Shown here one piece after another: positions 37,079-46,343 of a DNA stretch of 64,000 nucleotides; the first letter of the stretch is position 1, and each line of letters starts with the position of its first letter. The stretch comes from an uncultured Bacteroidota bacterium (GTDB lineage Bacteria > Bacteroidota > Bacteroidia > Bacteroidales > P3), in assembly GCA_902774845.1 (NCBI GenBank), contig CACYJU010000002.1, positions 1-64,000 of the forward strand, read 5' to 3'. The notes under the pieces were generated by a model, which did no database searches, had not been told where the DNA came from, and was given only the letters and a program-made list of their open reading frames with translations. Both the position numbers and the translations under genes were made by a program.

Positions 37079-38314
37079 ATGGAATTTAAAATCAATACTA
37101 TAGAAGAGGCGCTGGAGGATTTCAGGAACGGCAAATTCGTCATCGTGGTGGACGACGAGGACCGAGAGAACGAGGGAGACTTCATCATCGCGGCGGAGAA
37201 AATAACGCCAGAGGCGGTGAACTTCATGCTGCGGTACGGTCGCGGAGTGCTCTGCTCGCCTATAACGGAAGAACGCTGCAAGGAGCTGAACCTGGACATG
37301 CAGGTGCATGACAACACGTCGCTGCTGGGTACGCCCTTCACGACGACGGTGGACCTGCTCGGCAGGGGCTGCACGACGGGGGTGTCGATGTATGACCGTG
37401 CGATGACCATCAAGGCGCTCGCAGACCCGTCGATTAAGCCGTCGGACCTGGGCCGTCCGGGACATGTGAACCCGCTGAGGGCAAGGAACGGGGGTGTGCT
37501 GGTGAGAGCCGGCCACACGGAAGCCTCGATAGACCTGGCCCGTCTGGCAGGGCTCTATCCCGCCTGCGCGCTGATAGAGATCATCAACGAGGACGGCACG
37601 ATGGCCAGGATGCCACAGCTGGTGAAGGTGGCGGAGAAATTCGACCTGAAGCTTATCACGATAAAAGACTTGATTGCCTACAGGGTGGCGCACGAGACGC
37701 TCATCAGGAAGGAGGAGGATGTGTCGCTGCCGACGAAATGGGGTGACTTCAGGCTGCTGGCCTACACCCAGCTGGACAACGGAGCTACCCACATGGTGCT
37801 GAAGAAAGGTGAGTGGGAAGACGGTGAGCCGGTGCTGGTGAGGGTGCACTCGAGCTGTGCCACGGGTGACATCTTCGGCAGCTGCAAGTGTGACTGCGGC
37901 GACCAACTGCACCGCGCCATGGAGATGATAGACAAGGAGGGCAAGGGACTGGTGGTGTATATGAGTCAGGAGGGGAGAGGCATAGGCTTGGTGAACAAGC
38001 TGAAGGCCTACCATCTGCAGGAGCAGGGGCTGGACACCGTGGACGCCAACCTGAAGCTGGGATTCAAAGCCGACGAGAGAGACTACGGCATCGGAGCCCA
38101 GATACTGCGCGACCTGAACGTGAAGAAGATGAGGCTCATCACGAACAACCCGGTGAAGCGGAGCGGACTGGAGGGCTACGGGCTGCAGATAGTGGAGACG
38201 GTGCCGATAGTGATAGAACCGAACCCGCACAACCAGCGTTACCTTAAGACCAAGCAGGAGAGGATGGGGCACGACCTGAAGCTGAACTGCAACTGCGGAT
38301 GTGAGGAGAAGTAG
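37079..38314 (+). CDS. ribBA: Bifunctional DHBP synthase / GTP cyclohydrolase II
   Basis: This enzyme starts both branches of riboflavin synthesis: ribulose-5-phosphate to 3,4-dihydroxy-2-butanone-4-phosphate, and GTP to the diaminopyrimidine. The 411-residue protein has the DHBP synthase signature [10 protein letters not shown] (about 24-33) and RAGHTE. The GTP cyclohydrolase II half (about 205-400) has the zinc motif [17 protein letters not shown] and [12 protein letters not shown]. An extra short tail after the domain ends CNCGCEEK, four residues with three Cys, possibly another metal-binding spot. It is a single-gene unit. Confidence 0.95.
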   Translation: MEFKINTIEEALEDFRNGKFVIVVDDEDRENEGDFIIAAEKITPEAVNFMLRYGRGVLCSPITEERCKELNLDMQVHDNTSLLGTPFTTTVDLLGRGCTTGVSMYDRAMTIKALADPSIKPSDLGRPGHVNPLRARNGGVLVRAGHTEASIDLARLAGLYPACALIEIINEDGTMARMPQLVKVAEKFDLKLITIKDLIAYRVAHETLIRKEEDVSLPTKWGDFRLLAYTQLDNGATHMVLKKGEWEDGEPVLVRVHSSCATGDIFGSCKCDCGDQLHRAMEMIDKEGKGLVVYMSQEGRGIGLVNKLKAYHLQEQGLDTVDANLKLGFKADERDYGIGAQILRDLNVKKMRLITNNPVKRSGLEGYGLQIVETVPIVIEPNPHNQRYLKTKQERMGHDLKLNCNCGCEEK

Positions 38315-38367
38315 AGGGAGGGAAGAGAAAAGTTAGGGGAGAAACACAATTATAAAAAAATAATTCG

Positions 38368-38375
38368 TATATTTG
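38368..38375 (+). promoter_or_regulatory. -7 box for the coiled-coil/zapA unit
   Basis: TATATTTG matches TAnnTTTG and lies 26 bases before the start at 38401. No good -33 TTG was seen. Confidence 0.65.
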
Positions 38376-38400
38376 CAGCACTTTTTGCACGTAGAAGGTT

Positions 38401-38691
38401 ATGTCGGAAGTTGAAGACTTGTTGGAGCGCATCGAAAGGAGGGCAGAGGCGTTGGTGAGGGAGAACGCGAGGCTGCGCGGCAAGATAGGCGACCTCGACA
38501 GGAAGGGTGAAGAGATGCAGAAGGCGATAAAAGACAAAGATATATTAATTAACAATTTAACAGAACAAAACAAAATACTAAAACTAGGAAACGCACTTAC
38601 TCAAAAGGGTGATTCTACAGAGATAAAGTTGAAAATCAATCAACTCATAAGGGATATCGACAAGAGTCTATCGTTAATGACAAAGTTATAA
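38401..38691 (+). CDS. Small coiled-coil protein upstream of zapA (ZapB-like)
   Basis: The 96-residue protein is almost entirely heptad-like: leucines and isoleucines spaced among Glu, Lys and Arg from residue 1 to about 65 (VEDLLERIERRAEALVRENA). It has no signal peptide. It is 12 bases upstream of zapA and surely cotranscribed with it. ZapB in E. coli is also a short coiled coil that works with ZapA at the Z ring, so a division role is likely. The similarity is in type and context, not demonstrated homology. Confidence 0.75.
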   Translation: MSEVEDLLERIERRAEALVRENARLRGKIGDLDRKGEEMQKAIKDKDILINNLTEQNKILKLGNALTQKGDSTEIKLKINQLIRDIDKSLSLMTKL

Positions 38692-38702
38692 GAGGAGCGC
38701 AG

Positions 38703-39002
38703 ATGAACGAGGTACCTGTCACAGTGAGCATACTCGACAGAGTGTACAAGATGAAGGTGAGGCCCGAAGACCAGGGCTACCTTAAAGCAGCGGAGGAGAG
38801 CATCAACGCTCAGATAGCAGCCTATAAGAAAAACTACTCATACCGCGATTATCAAGACTTACTGGCCATGGTAGCCATTGCAAAGACAACACAGTTGGCC
38901 AAATTGCAAAAAGAGAGCATATCAGACCACGACGCCATACGCGAGAAGCTCGAAAACATCGAAAACATCCTTATGTCGCAGAGCGACGGCGAGACAAAAT
39001 AA
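38703..39002 (+). CDS. zapA: Cell division protein ZapA
   Basis: ZapA bundles FtsZ filaments. The 99-residue protein has the N-terminal beta domain (VPVTVSILDRVYKMKVRPED) with the conserved AAEESINAQI segment, then a C-terminal coiled coil. It follows the ZapB-like gene after 11 bases. A structured non-coding region (6S-like) follows before rny. Confidence 0.85.
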   Translation: MNEVPVTVSILDRVYKMKVRPEDQGYLKAAEESINAQIAAYKKNYSYRDYQDLLAMVAIAKTTQLAKLQKESISDHDAIREKLENIENILMSQSDGETK

Positions 39003-39035
39003 AAAGGGAAGTCCGCCAAAGAGGTGACAGCAACT

Positions 39036-39192
39036 TCTGCATCAAGCCCGAAACAGTTTGTAAACTCAACATTACTTACAAACCGAGTAAGCTCAGGGGT
39101 GGGTAGATTGTATAATTGATACACCCGGCACTCAAATCCTAAATAAATCAGAGTTTTCTAAACTCTCGGAGGGTTTTGATGCAGATTTTTTT
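39036..39192 (+). ncRNA. ssrS: Candidate 6S-like RNA between zapA and rny
   Basis: TCTGCATCAA (39036-39045) pairs perfectly with TTGATGCAGA (39176-39185) over 130 bases, extended by CCC/GGG, and is followed by seven T. Inside are GTTTGTAA/TTACAAAC (39056-39083), a distal stem GAGT...GGGTG/CACCC...ACTC (39085-39133), and on the 3' side AGAGTTT-TCT-AAACTCT (39150-39166). A closing stem, an open centre with a small 3' hairpin and a distal stem are the 6S RNA architecture. The zapA neighbourhood is also where 6S RNA lies in other bacteria. No separate promoter was found, so it may be processed from the zapA transcript. Confidence 0.6.
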
Positions 39193-39258
39193 CAGCTTGA
39201 GGTGCGTCACGAAAAAAGGAGTCAGTACGTTTCCGTTCAAAAAACACACATTAGCACT

Positions 39259-40803
39259 ATGGAATGGATAATTGGAATCCTTATCGGAATCGTGGTTGGC
39301 GGCGGCATAGCCGTATGGGTGTCCACCACAATCATGCGTAACAAACTTATGGCGAAGAGCCAGCAGGTACTCAAAGACGCCGAAGAGAAAGGCGAGATGA
39401 TAAAGAAAGAGAAGAACCTGCAGGCCAAGGAGAAATTCCTCCAGATGAAGTCGGAGCACGAGAAACAGTGCAACGAACGCAACAACAAACTGCAGCAGGT
39501 GGAGCAGAAGCTGAAACAGCGCGAGCAGGTGCTGACCCAGAAGGTGGAAGAGCTGCAGAAGAAAAGCAACGAACTCAAGGGCGTGAGCGAGAACCTGAAC
39601 AACCAGATAGCCGTGCTGAACAAACGTCAGGAGGAGGTTGAGAAGGTGTATCGCGAGAGCGTGGACAAGCTTGAGCACATAGCCGGTCTGAGTGCGGAAG
39701 AGGCCAAGAGCCAGCTTATCGAGACCATGAAGGACGAGGCCCGCGCCGAAGCTGCCAACAGCATCATCGACATCGTGGAGGAGGCTAAAATGACCGCCAA
39801 CGAGCAGGCCAAGAAGATAGTCATACAGTCGATACAGCGTACCGCCACGGAGCATGCGGTGGAGAACACGGTGAGCGTGTTCAACCTCGAGAACGAGGAG
39901 GTGAAAGGGCGCATCATCGGACGCGAAGGCCGCAATATCCGCACCTTCGAGTCGCTGACCGGAGTGGAGGTCATCATAGACGACTCGCCCGACGCCATCA
40001 TCCTCTCGGGTTTCGACCCCGTGAGACGTGAGATAGCACGTCTGGCTCTGCACAAGCTGGTCACCGACGGCCGCATACACCCCGCCCGCATCGAGGAGGT
40101 GGTGGCGAAGACACGCCGTCAGGTGGAGCAGGAGATAAACGAGGTGGGCAAGCGCACCTGCATAGACCTCGGCATACTGAACATGAACCACGAGCTGATG
40201 CGCATGATCGGCCGCATGAAATACCGTTCGTCATACGGACAGAACCTGCTGCAGCACTCGCGTGAGGTGGCTAACCTGGCCGCCACGATGGCCTCGGAGC
40301 TCGGCCTGAACCCGAAGCTCGCCAAGCGTGCCGGACTGCTGCACGACATAGGCAAGGTGCCCGAGAACGAGCCCGACCTGCCGCACGCCATCCTCGGCAT
40401 GCAGCTGGCTGAGAAATACAAGGAGCACCCCGACGTGTGCAACGCCATAGGAGCGCATCACGACGAGACGGAGATGAACAACCTCATCTCGCCCATCATA
40501 CAGGTGTGCGACGCCATCAGCGGTGCCCGTCCGGGAGCACGCCGTGAGGTGGTGGAAGCCTATATCAACCGACTGAACAAGCTCGAGTCGATGGCTATGA
40601 CCTATCCAGGAGTGGTGAAGACCTACGCCATACAGGCGGGCCGCGAGCTGCGCGTGATCGTGGGTGCCGACAAGATAAGCGACACCGACGCCAACAAGAT
40701 AAGCTACGACCTCTCGAAGCAGATACAGAGCGAGATGACCTATCCGGGCCAGATAAAGGTGACGGTGATACGCGAGACCCGCTCGATAAACTACGCCAAG
40801 TAG
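39259..40803 (+). CDS. rny: Ribonuclease Y
   Basis: RNase Y is a membrane-bound endoribonuclease that starts mRNA decay. The 514-residue protein has an N-terminal membrane helix ([20 protein letters not shown]), a long coiled coil (about 25-195), a KH domain ([10 protein letters not shown] at about 217-226) and an HD domain with LLHDIGK near 360. ATG 39259 is preferred because the helix begins there; the upstream in-frame extension overlaps the 6S-like region. It is followed by lgt after 27 bases. Confidence 0.95.
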   Translation: MEWIIGILIGIVVGGGIAVWVSTTIMRNKLMAKSQQVLKDAEEKGEMIKKEKNLQAKEKFLQMKSEHEKQCNERNNKLQQVEQKLKQREQVLTQKVEELQKKSNELKGVSENLNNQIAVLNKRQEEVEKVYRESVDKLEHIAGLSAEEAKSQLIETMKDEARAEAANSIIDIVEEAKMTANEQAKKIVIQSIQRTATEHAVENTVSVFNLENEEVKGRIIGREGRNIRTFESLTGVEVIIDDSPDAIILSGFDPVRREIARLALHKLVTDGRIHPARIEEVVAKTRRQVEQEINEVGKRTCIDLGILNMNHELMRMIGRMKYRSSYGQNLLQHSREVANLAATMASELGLNPKLAKRAGLLHDIGKVPENEPDLPHAILGMQLAEKYKEHPDVCNAIGAHHDETEMNNLISPIIQVCDAISGARPGARREVVEAYINRLNKLESMAMTYPGVVKTYAIQAGRELRVIVGADKISDTDANKISYDLSKQIQSEMTYPGQIKVTVIRETRSINYAK

Positions 40804-40830
40804 CGGTCAGTTAACCAATACCAAGTAAAG

Positions 40831-41715
40831 ATGCTGGAGCTTCTGTACATACACTGGAATATCGACCCCGTGATGGTGCATCTGGGCGGTTTCGCCCTGC
40901 GCTGGTACTCGTTCGGATTCCTCTTCGCCTTCGTGTTCGGCTACCTGATTCTCCTGAAGATGTTCAAACAGCAGAAGGTCAACACGAGCCACGCCGACTC
41001 GCTGGTGCTGTATATGTTCCTGGCGGTGGTGATAGGAGCCAGATTGGGGCACTGTCTCTTCTACGAGGCCTCGTACTACCTCACCGCCGAACATTGGTGG
41101 GAGATAGTGATACCTGTGAGCAACGGCCAGTTCACCGGCTACCAGGGGCTCGCCAGCCATGGCGCCGCCTGCGGAATACTGGTGGCCCTGTGGCTGTTCT
41201 ACAAACGGCAGAAGATAAACACCTGGTGGGTGTTGGACAGGATATGTATCATCGTGGCGCTGGGAGGTGCGTTCGTGCGTCTGGGCAACTTCATGAACTC
41301 GGAGATCTACGGATATGAGACGACCCTTCCGTGGGGAGTCATCTTCGAGCGCGACCCAGAAGCAGGCCCCAACCCACGCCATCCGACACAGCTCTACGAG
41401 TCGATAGGCTACCTGATACTCTTCATCGTAAGCATGGCGGTATACATCAAGAAGAAAGGCAATCTGCACAACGGACGCCTCTTCGGATGGTGGCTCATAG
41501 CGCTCTTCATGATAAGGATACTGCTGGAGTTCACGAAGGTGCGCAGCGTGGACCTGGGCGACAGCTTCTTCAGCATGGGCCAGTGGCTCAGCGTGCCGTT
41601 CGTGCTGATGGGAGCGGTGCTGGTGGTGCTCTCGCATAAAGGCAAGCTGAACGAGGGTATCTACACGGCAGGCTACGTGCCCCCGAAGAAGAAGGAGAAG
41701 AAGAAAAAAAAGTAG
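40831..41715 (+). CDS. lgt: Prolipoprotein diacylglyceryl transferase
   Basis: Lgt attaches diacylglycerol to the lipobox cysteine of prolipoproteins in the inner membrane. The 294-residue protein has about seven hydrophobic segments, the signature region GAFVRLGNFMNSEIYG (about 147-162) and HPTQLYES with the conserved His and Tyr. The C-terminus ends in a run of lysines and glutamates (PKKKEKKKKKK), a cytoplasmic basic tail not needed for the family fold. It is probably in one unit with rny. Confidence 0.93.
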   Translation: MLELLYIHWNIDPVMVHLGGFALRWYSFGFLFAFVFGYLILLKMFKQQKVNTSHADSLVLYMFLAVVIGARLGHCLFYEASYYLTAEHWWEIVIPVSNGQFTGYQGLASHGAACGILVALWLFYKRQKINTWWVLDRICIIVALGGAFVRLGNFMNSEIYGYETTLPWGVIFERDPEAGPNPRHPTQLYESIGYLILFIVSMAVYIKKKGNLHNGRLFGWWLIALFMIRILLEFTKVRSVDLGDSFFSMGQWLSVPFVLMGAVLVVLSHKGKLNEGIYTAGYVPPKKKEKKKKK

Positions 41716-41779
41716 CGGGCAGCGGGCGACAGGCCGGCATATAGATTTTCATTATCAACCATATAAAACTGACATCATC

Positions 41780-42526
41780 ATGAAACAGCTTATTCTTGTA
41801 CGCCACGGCGAGAGCGCCTGGAACAAACTTAACCTTTTCACTGGCTGGACCGATGTGGACCTCACCGAGTTCGGCTGTCATGAAGCTTACGAGGCCGGAT
41901 TGCTGCTGAAGAAAGAGGGGTTCACTCCCGAGATATGCTTCACCTCCTATCTGAAGCGTGCCGTGAAGACCCTCAACCAGATACTCGACGCCATGGACAT
42001 GGACTACCTGCCTGTGGAGAAAAGCTGGCGCCTGAACGAGAAAAGCTACGGTGCGATACAGGGTTTGAACAAAGCCGACACCGCCGCCAAATATGGCGAC
42101 GACCAGGTGAAGATGTGGCGCAGGAGTTTTGACGTGCAACCGCCGAAGCTGGAGATGGACGACCCGCGCAGTCCCCGTCGCGACCCGCGCTACAACGAGC
42201 TGTCGGACGAGGAGATACCTCTGACCGAGGCTCTGAAAGACACTATCGCACGATTGATGCCTTACTATCAGGGTACAATACTGAAAGCCTTCGAGAAGCA
42301 CGACCAGGTGCTGGTGGTAGCTCACGGTAACAGTCTGCGCGGCATAGTGAAAGAGCTGAAAGGCATGAGCAACGACGAGATCATAGCCTTCAACCTGCCT
42401 ACGGCGGTGCCCTATGTGTTTGAGTTTGACGACAACATGAAACTGCAGAACGACCGTTTCCTCGGCGACCCCGAAGTGATTAAGGCGAAGATGCAGAGTG
42501 TTGCAAATCAAGCTAAAAAGAAATAA
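41780..42526 (+). CDS. gpmA: 2,3-bisphosphoglycerate-dependent phosphoglycerate mutase
   Basis: It interconverts 3- and 2-phosphoglycerate in glycolysis. The 248-residue protein has the dPGM length and the LVRHGESAWNKLNLFTGWTD motif with the phospho-histidine in RHG near residue 8. The conserved RSFDVQPP segment and the second catalytic His in VAHGNSLRGI are also present. It is a single gene between lgt and the tRNA cluster. Confidence 0.95.
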   Translation: MKQLILVRHGESAWNKLNLFTGWTDVDLTEFGCHEAYEAGLLLKKEGFTPEICFTSYLKRAVKTLNQILDAMDMDYLPVEKSWRLNEKSYGAIQGLNKADTAAKYGDDQVKMWRRSFDVQPPKLEMDDPRSPRRDPRYNELSDEEIPLTEALKDTIARLMPYYQGTILKAFEKHDQVLVVAHGNSLRGIVKELKGMSNDEIIAFNLPTAVPYVFEFDDNMKLQNDRFLGDPEVIKAKMQSVANQAKKK

Positions 42527-42540
42527 GTCTTAAAATAAAT

Positions 42541-42571
42541 TTTGCTGTTTCGAGGAAAGTTTGTACTTTTG
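42541..42571 (+). promoter_or_regulatory. Promoter of the Ser-Pro-Arg tRNA cluster
   Basis: TTTG (42541-42544) and TACTTTTG (42564-42571) are 19 bases apart, an excellent Bacteroidota promoter 56 bases before tRNA-Ser. Confidence 0.85.
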
Positions 42572-42627
42572 CACCCGATTTCGCAGAGAGGTGACGAGTA
42601 AGAAACCTCGAGAAATCGTACAGCTAC

Positions 42628-42715
42628 GGAGAGGTGGGTGAGTGGCTGAAACCAACAGTTTGCTAAACTGTCGTACTCGATTAGGGTACCGGGGGTTCGA
42701 ATCCCCCCTTCTCCG
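42628..42715 (+). tRNA. tRNA-Ser (anticodon GCT)
   Basis: The acceptor stem pairs GGAGAGG with CTTCTCC (one G-U pair), with discriminator G. The anticodon arm ACAGT-TTGCTAA-ACTGT gives GCT, and the long variable arm fits class II tRNA-Ser. No CCA is encoded. Confidence 0.95.
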
Positions 42716-42782
42716 CAAGAAGATAGAAGGCTTGAAGAAAGCCTTTTATTTTATGAGAGAGTTCATTCAAAGAACAGGTAAT

Positions 42783-42859
42783 CGGGATATAGTACAGTTG
42801 GTTAGTATGCATGCTTTGGGAGCATGAGGTCGCCCGTTCGAGTCGGGCTATCCCGACCA
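42783..42859 (+). tRNA. tRNA-Pro (anticodon TGG)
   Basis: The acceptor stem pairs CGGGATA with TATCCCG, and the anticodon arm CATGC-TTTGGGA-GCATG gives TGG. Unlike the other tRNAs of this window, CCA follows the discriminator A (42857-42859) in the DNA. Confidence 0.95.
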
Positions 42860-42870
42860 AGCAAGAAAAA

Positions 42871-42944
42871 GGCCCCGTAGCTCAGCTGGATAGAGCAACT
42901 GCCTTCTAAGCAGTAGGTCCTGCGTTCGAATCGCAGCAGGGTCA
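42871..42944 (+). tRNA. tRNA-Arg (anticodon TCT)
   Basis: The anticodon arm ACTGC-CTTCTAA-GCAGT gives TCT, and the T-arm contains GCGTTCGAATCGC. The acceptor stem GGCCCCG/CAGGGTC has one G-U pair and one C-A mismatch, which is unusual but does not disturb the rest of the cloverleaf. Confidence 0.93.
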
Positions 42945-42947
42945 CAG

Positions 42948-42990
42948 AAGAGAGCCGTTATCGGGCATGATAGCGGCTCTCTTTTGTTTT
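42948..42990 (+). terminator. Terminator of the tRNA cluster
   Basis: AAGAGAGCCG (42948-42957) pairs with CGGCTCTCTT (42974-42983), with an inner TATC/GATA stem. TTTTGTTTTT follows. Confidence 0.9.
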
Positions 42991-43005
42991 TAAAAAAGCC
43001 AACAG

Positions 43006-43893
43006 GTGACCACACAATATATACCCCACGCAAAGTACGCCGACACGATATGTGCGTTCCGTGTAGAGTGTTCGAAATATCTGAACACCGAGGACGTGTA
43101 TGTCTCCACCGGATGGACCCTTTGGCAGATAAGCAACGGAGAGATTGAATACAGCGTAGACGACAGCCTACGTCACGGCTATGCCCACCATGTGCTGCTC
43201 TTCGCCCCACAAGACCATGTGAGGATACATTCTTTTTCAGAAGACCTGAACGTCTCGGTACTGTGTGTAGAGGAGTCGCTGATGAACAGCGCGATGCGTA
43301 CGGAGACCTCAAAGCAGAAGCTGCTGACGTTGCCGGTGCTGATGAAGCAAGGCGAGAAAGTCGACATGCATCATGCGGAGCTGAACGAGAAAGCACTCAT
43401 GGAGCTGCACAATATCTTCAGCATGATTATCGAGCGGGTGCCGCCCGCCGCATCGCTGGATGCCATAGAGCTGGTGATGCCGTTGGTCGAAGCGATGGTG
43501 TTGATTATCATCGAGTCGATAGGGGTGTCGCTCAACTCAATCAGGCCTGAGTCGCGGATGGAGAAGATAGCCACAGACTTCATGGAGTCGCTCCCGCTCA
43601 ACTACCTGGAGCACCAGGATGTGGAGTTCTATGCCGATCAAGCCTGCGTGTCGGTGAAGTACTTCACGGCGGTGGTGAAGAAGATGACCTCAGCCACGCC
43701 GGTGGAATGGATCAACCGCATGCTCACCACCAAGGCTCGCGAGCTGCTGTGGCTCACCGACATGTCGGTGAACCATATCTCCGACGTGCTGAAATTCTCT
43801 TCGCCGTCGGTGTTCATAAGGTTCTTCCGTCGCCGTGTAGGATGCACTCCAGAGCGCTACAAGAGCCAGCAGAAACAAAAGCACGGGATGTAG
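43006..43893 (+). CDS. AraC-family transcriptional regulator
   Basis: The 295-residue protein has a C-terminal AraC/XylS DNA-binding domain (about 195-290), with two helix-turn-helix units ending FFRRRVGCTPERYKSQ. The N-terminal sensor part (about 1-170) is not a recognisable cupin and gives no ligand. The start is GTG at 43006; no in-frame ATG precedes the conserved part. It lies only 15 bases after the tRNA terminator, so part of its transcription may come from read-through. The adjacent DPP11-like gene is on the same strand and is a possible target. Confidence 0.85.
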   Translation: MTTQYIPHAKYADTICAFRVECSKYLNTEDVYVSTGWTLWQISNGEIEYSVDDSLRHGYAHHVLLFAPQDHVRIHSFSEDLNVSVLCVEESLMNSAMRTETSKQKLLTLPVLMKQGEKVDMHHAELNEKALMELHNIFSMIIERVPPAASLDAIELVMPLVEAMVLIIIESIGVSLNSIRPESRMEKIATDFMESLPLNYLEHQDVEFYADQACVSVKYFTAVVKKMTSATPVEWINRMLTTKARELLWLTDMSVNHISDVLKFSSPSVFIRFFRRRVGCTPERYKSQQKQKHGM

Positions 43894-43930
43894 TAGAGTG
43901 GGGGAGGAGTGCTATTCGCCAAATCTTTCG

Positions 43931-43938
43931 TATCTTTG
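43931..43938 (+). promoter_or_regulatory. -7 box of the S46 peptidase gene
   Basis: TATCTTTG lies 25 bases before ATG 43964. It falls inside the upstream part of the same open frame, which shows that the true start is 43964. Confidence 0.75.
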
Positions 43939-43963
43939 TAACCCGAAAAAAATACTATCGACT

Positions 43964-46135
43964 ATGATTCATAACACCTATGCTTCACGTCTCAATGTGA
44001 GATATTCTTTTTACGTCATGCTGATAGCCATGCTGATTCCTACCTTCGCCGTGGCCGACGAGGGCATGTGGATTCCGATGCTGCTCTCGAAGAACGAAGC
44101 TGCCATGCAGAAAGCCGGCATGCGTATCTCGGCCAAGGACATCTACGACATCAACAACGCCTGCCTGAAGGACGCTGTGGTGCTTTTCGGATCTGGCTGC
44201 ACGGGTGAGTATGTATCTGACCAGGGACTGCTGCTCACCAACCACCACTGTGGATACTCTTTCATAGTGCGCCACAGCACGGTGGCCAACGACTACCTGA
44301 CCCATGGCTTCTGGGCCGCCTCGCGCGAGCAGGAGCTGCCCTGCCCGGGTCTTACGGTAACGAGGCTGGTGAGGATGGACGACGTCACCGAGCAGGTGCT
44401 GAAAGGTGTGGGCAAGGACGATGACGAGAACACCCGTAGCAACAAGATCGATGAGAACATGGCAAATATAATAAAGGAGAGGACCGCCGGCACGCACTAC
44501 AAGGCCGTGATAAAGCCGTTCTACTATGGCAACCAGTACTTCATCTACATCAATGAGGTGTTCACCGACGTGCGTCTGGTGGGCGCCCCTCCGTCGAATA
44601 TAGGCAAGTTTGGCGGCGACACCGACAACTGGATGTGGCCTCGTCATACAGGCGACTTCTCGATGTTCCGCGTCTATGCCGACAAGGAGGGCAAGCCAGC
44701 TGACTACAGCAAGGACAACGTACCCTACCGTCCGCTAAAGCACATGACCATCTCGCTCAAGGGCGTGGACGAGGACGACTTCACCTTCGTCTTTGGATAT
44801 CCAGGCACCACAAAACGCTACGTCACCCACGATGAAGTGGATCTGGCTGCCAACGGTACCAACCCGATACGCATAGCCCTCCGCGACATACGTCTGAAAC
44901 ACTACAAGAACGCAATGGAGCAATCGTCCAAACAAAGGTTGCGCTACGCCTCAAAGGTGGCCTCGATAGCCAACGGATGGAAGAAATGGCAGGGCGAGAG
45001 CCTGGGTATCGAACGTCTGGAGGGTGTGGCTCAGAAGAAAGAGCAGGAGAGACAGTTCCGCATGTGGGCCAGCGACAAGCCTGAGTATGCCAAAGTGCTC
45101 GACGAGTTGGAACAAAACTATAGTAAGCTCCGCCCGGTTGAGACCGAATGGACCTACTTCAACGAGGGCATCATGGCCTCGGACTTCATGAACCGCACCT
45201 ACAAACTCTGGAGGGTGCTGCGCGACACTCAGTTCGACGACTCCCTCGCACATGAGCAGTGTGAAAGGCTCATAGCCGAGAACGAGCGTTTCTTCAATGA
45301 CTTCGACACGCACTCACCAACCGACCGCGCTATCTTTGTGGAAACTGCCCTCTACGTATGGAAAGCAGGACAGCTCTCCTTCCTCGACAAGAAATATCAC
45401 GGTGAGGCGGCCGTACGTAAGTTCTTCGAGGAGCTCTACGACAACTCCATACTCAACAACAAGGACAAATACAACAAGTTTCTCCGCTCTTACCGCACCA
45501 AGAACTACACCAAGGTGGTCTCCGGTGGAGTTCCTGCGGTGGATTTCTTCAACGTGGCCTACGCTAACGCCTACACCTCGGATAAGCGTGATATCCACAC
45601 TTCTGCCCGCAACAATATCAATCGTCTGATGCGCACCTACATCAAGGGCCAGATGGCGATGTATCCCGACAGCAATTTCTTCCCCGATGCCAACCTGACG
45701 CTGCGTGTGACTTACGGTCATGTGAAAGGATTCGAGCCAGCTGACGGAGTCTATTACAAGCCATACACCACACTCGACGGCATCATCCAGAAAGAGAACC
45801 CCGACATCTACGACTACGTGGTGGAACCTCGGCTGAAAGAGCTCTACCGTAGCAAGGACTATGGCCGTTATGCCAACGCCAAGGGTGAGATGCCGGTGGC
45901 TTTCATAGCCACTAACCACACCACCGGAGGCAACTCGGGAAGCCCCGTGCTCAACGCCGACGGGCAGCTTATCGGCATCAACTTCGACCGCTGCTGGGAG
46001 GGGACGATGAGCGACTTGCTTTTCGACCCCAACTACTGCCGCAACATCTCGCTGGACATACGCTACTGCCTCTTCGTCATCGACAAGTACGCCGGCGCTA
46101 AACACCTGGTCGACGAGATGACGATAGTACAGTGA
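43964..46135 (+). CDS. S46 dipeptidyl-peptidase, DPP11-like
   Basis: S46 enzymes release dipeptides in the periplasm of Bacteroidota and feed amino-acid catabolism. The 723-residue protein has a signal peptide (about 1-30, ending FAVADEG). The catalytic His lies in TNHHC (92-96) and the Ser in GGNSGSP (Ser658). The residue 18 after that Ser is Arg676 (INFDR). In P. gingivalis this position is Arg673 in the Asp/Glu-specific DPP11 and Gly in DPP7, so acidic P1 specificity is predicted. Start 43964 follows the promoter; an extension to 43898 would include promoter sequence. tnaA lies downstream. Confidence 0.9.
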   Translation: MIHNTYASRLNVRYSFYVMLIAMLIPTFAVADEGMWIPMLLSKNEAAMQKAGMRISAKDIYDINNACLKDAVVLFGSGCTGEYVSDQGLLLTNHHCGYSFIVRHSTVANDYLTHGFWAASREQELPCPGLTVTRLVRMDDVTEQVLKGVGKDDDENTRSNKIDENMANIIKERTAGTHYKAVIKPFYYGNQYFIYINEVFTDVRLVGAPPSNIGKFGGDTDNWMWPRHTGDFSMFRVYADKEGKPADYSKDNVPYRPLKHMTISLKGVDEDDFTFVFGYPGTTKRYVTHDEVDLAANGTNPIRIALRDIRLKHYKNAMEQSSKQRLRYASKVASIANGWKKWQGESLGIERLEGVAQKKEQERQFRMWASDKPEYAKVLDELEQNYSKLRPVETEWTYFNEGIMASDFMNRTYKLWRVLRDTQFDDSLAHEQCERLIAENERFFNDFDTHSPTDRAIFVETALYVWKAGQLSFLDKKYHGEAAVRKFFEELYDNSILNNKDKYNKFLRSYRTKNYTKVVSGGVPAVDFFNVAYANAYTSDKRDIHTSARNNINRLMRTYIKGQMAMYPDSNFFPDANLTLRVTYGHVKGFEPADGVYYKPYTTLDGIIQKENPDIYDYVVEPRLKELYRSKDYGRYANAKGEMPVAFIATNHTTGGNSGSPVLNADGQLIGINFDRCWEGTMSDLLFDPNYCRNISLDIRYCLFVIDKYAGAKHLVDEMTIVQ

Positions 46136-46194
46136 TTATATACCTCTCCAAGCAAAAACTTGGCATTTATAGCTGAAAACTCAAAACTATTTTG

Positions 46195-46202
46195 TATCTT
46201 TG
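46195..46202 (+). promoter_or_regulatory. -7 box of tnaA
   Basis: TATCTTTG matches the consensus and implies a leader of about 180 bases before tnaA. No clear -33 TTG at the right distance was seen. Confidence 0.65.
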
Positions 46203-46324
46203 CCTCCGTGAAGCAGAATTTTAGATACAATCTATATTTCTCTCTTTCAAACCTTTTCCTGAACATCAAGAAAAGGGACGTGTTTGTTTATTAATTTTGT
46301 GTTCTCTACTATAGATTTTATAGG

Positions 46325-46343
46325 TTCTATAGACTCTATAGAA
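46325..46343 (+). promoter_or_regulatory. Perfect dyad in the tnaA leader
   Basis: TTCTATAGA-C-TCTATAGAA is a perfect 9-bp inverted repeat with a single central base. A weaker related copy (CTATAGATTTTATAG) lies at about 46309-46323. It is 44 bases upstream of the start codon and downstream of the -7 box, so it may be a repressor site or a leader hairpin. Confidence 0.6.

Noticed and set aside
37025..38272. A 415-codon open frame antisense to ribBA
   Set aside because: The product is His/Arg-rich low-complexity sequence, typical of an antisense shadow, and ribBA on the other strand is intact.
43898..43963. A longer N-terminus for the S46 peptidase starting at 43898
   Set aside because: This segment overlaps the -7 promoter box, and the signal peptide begins only after 43964.
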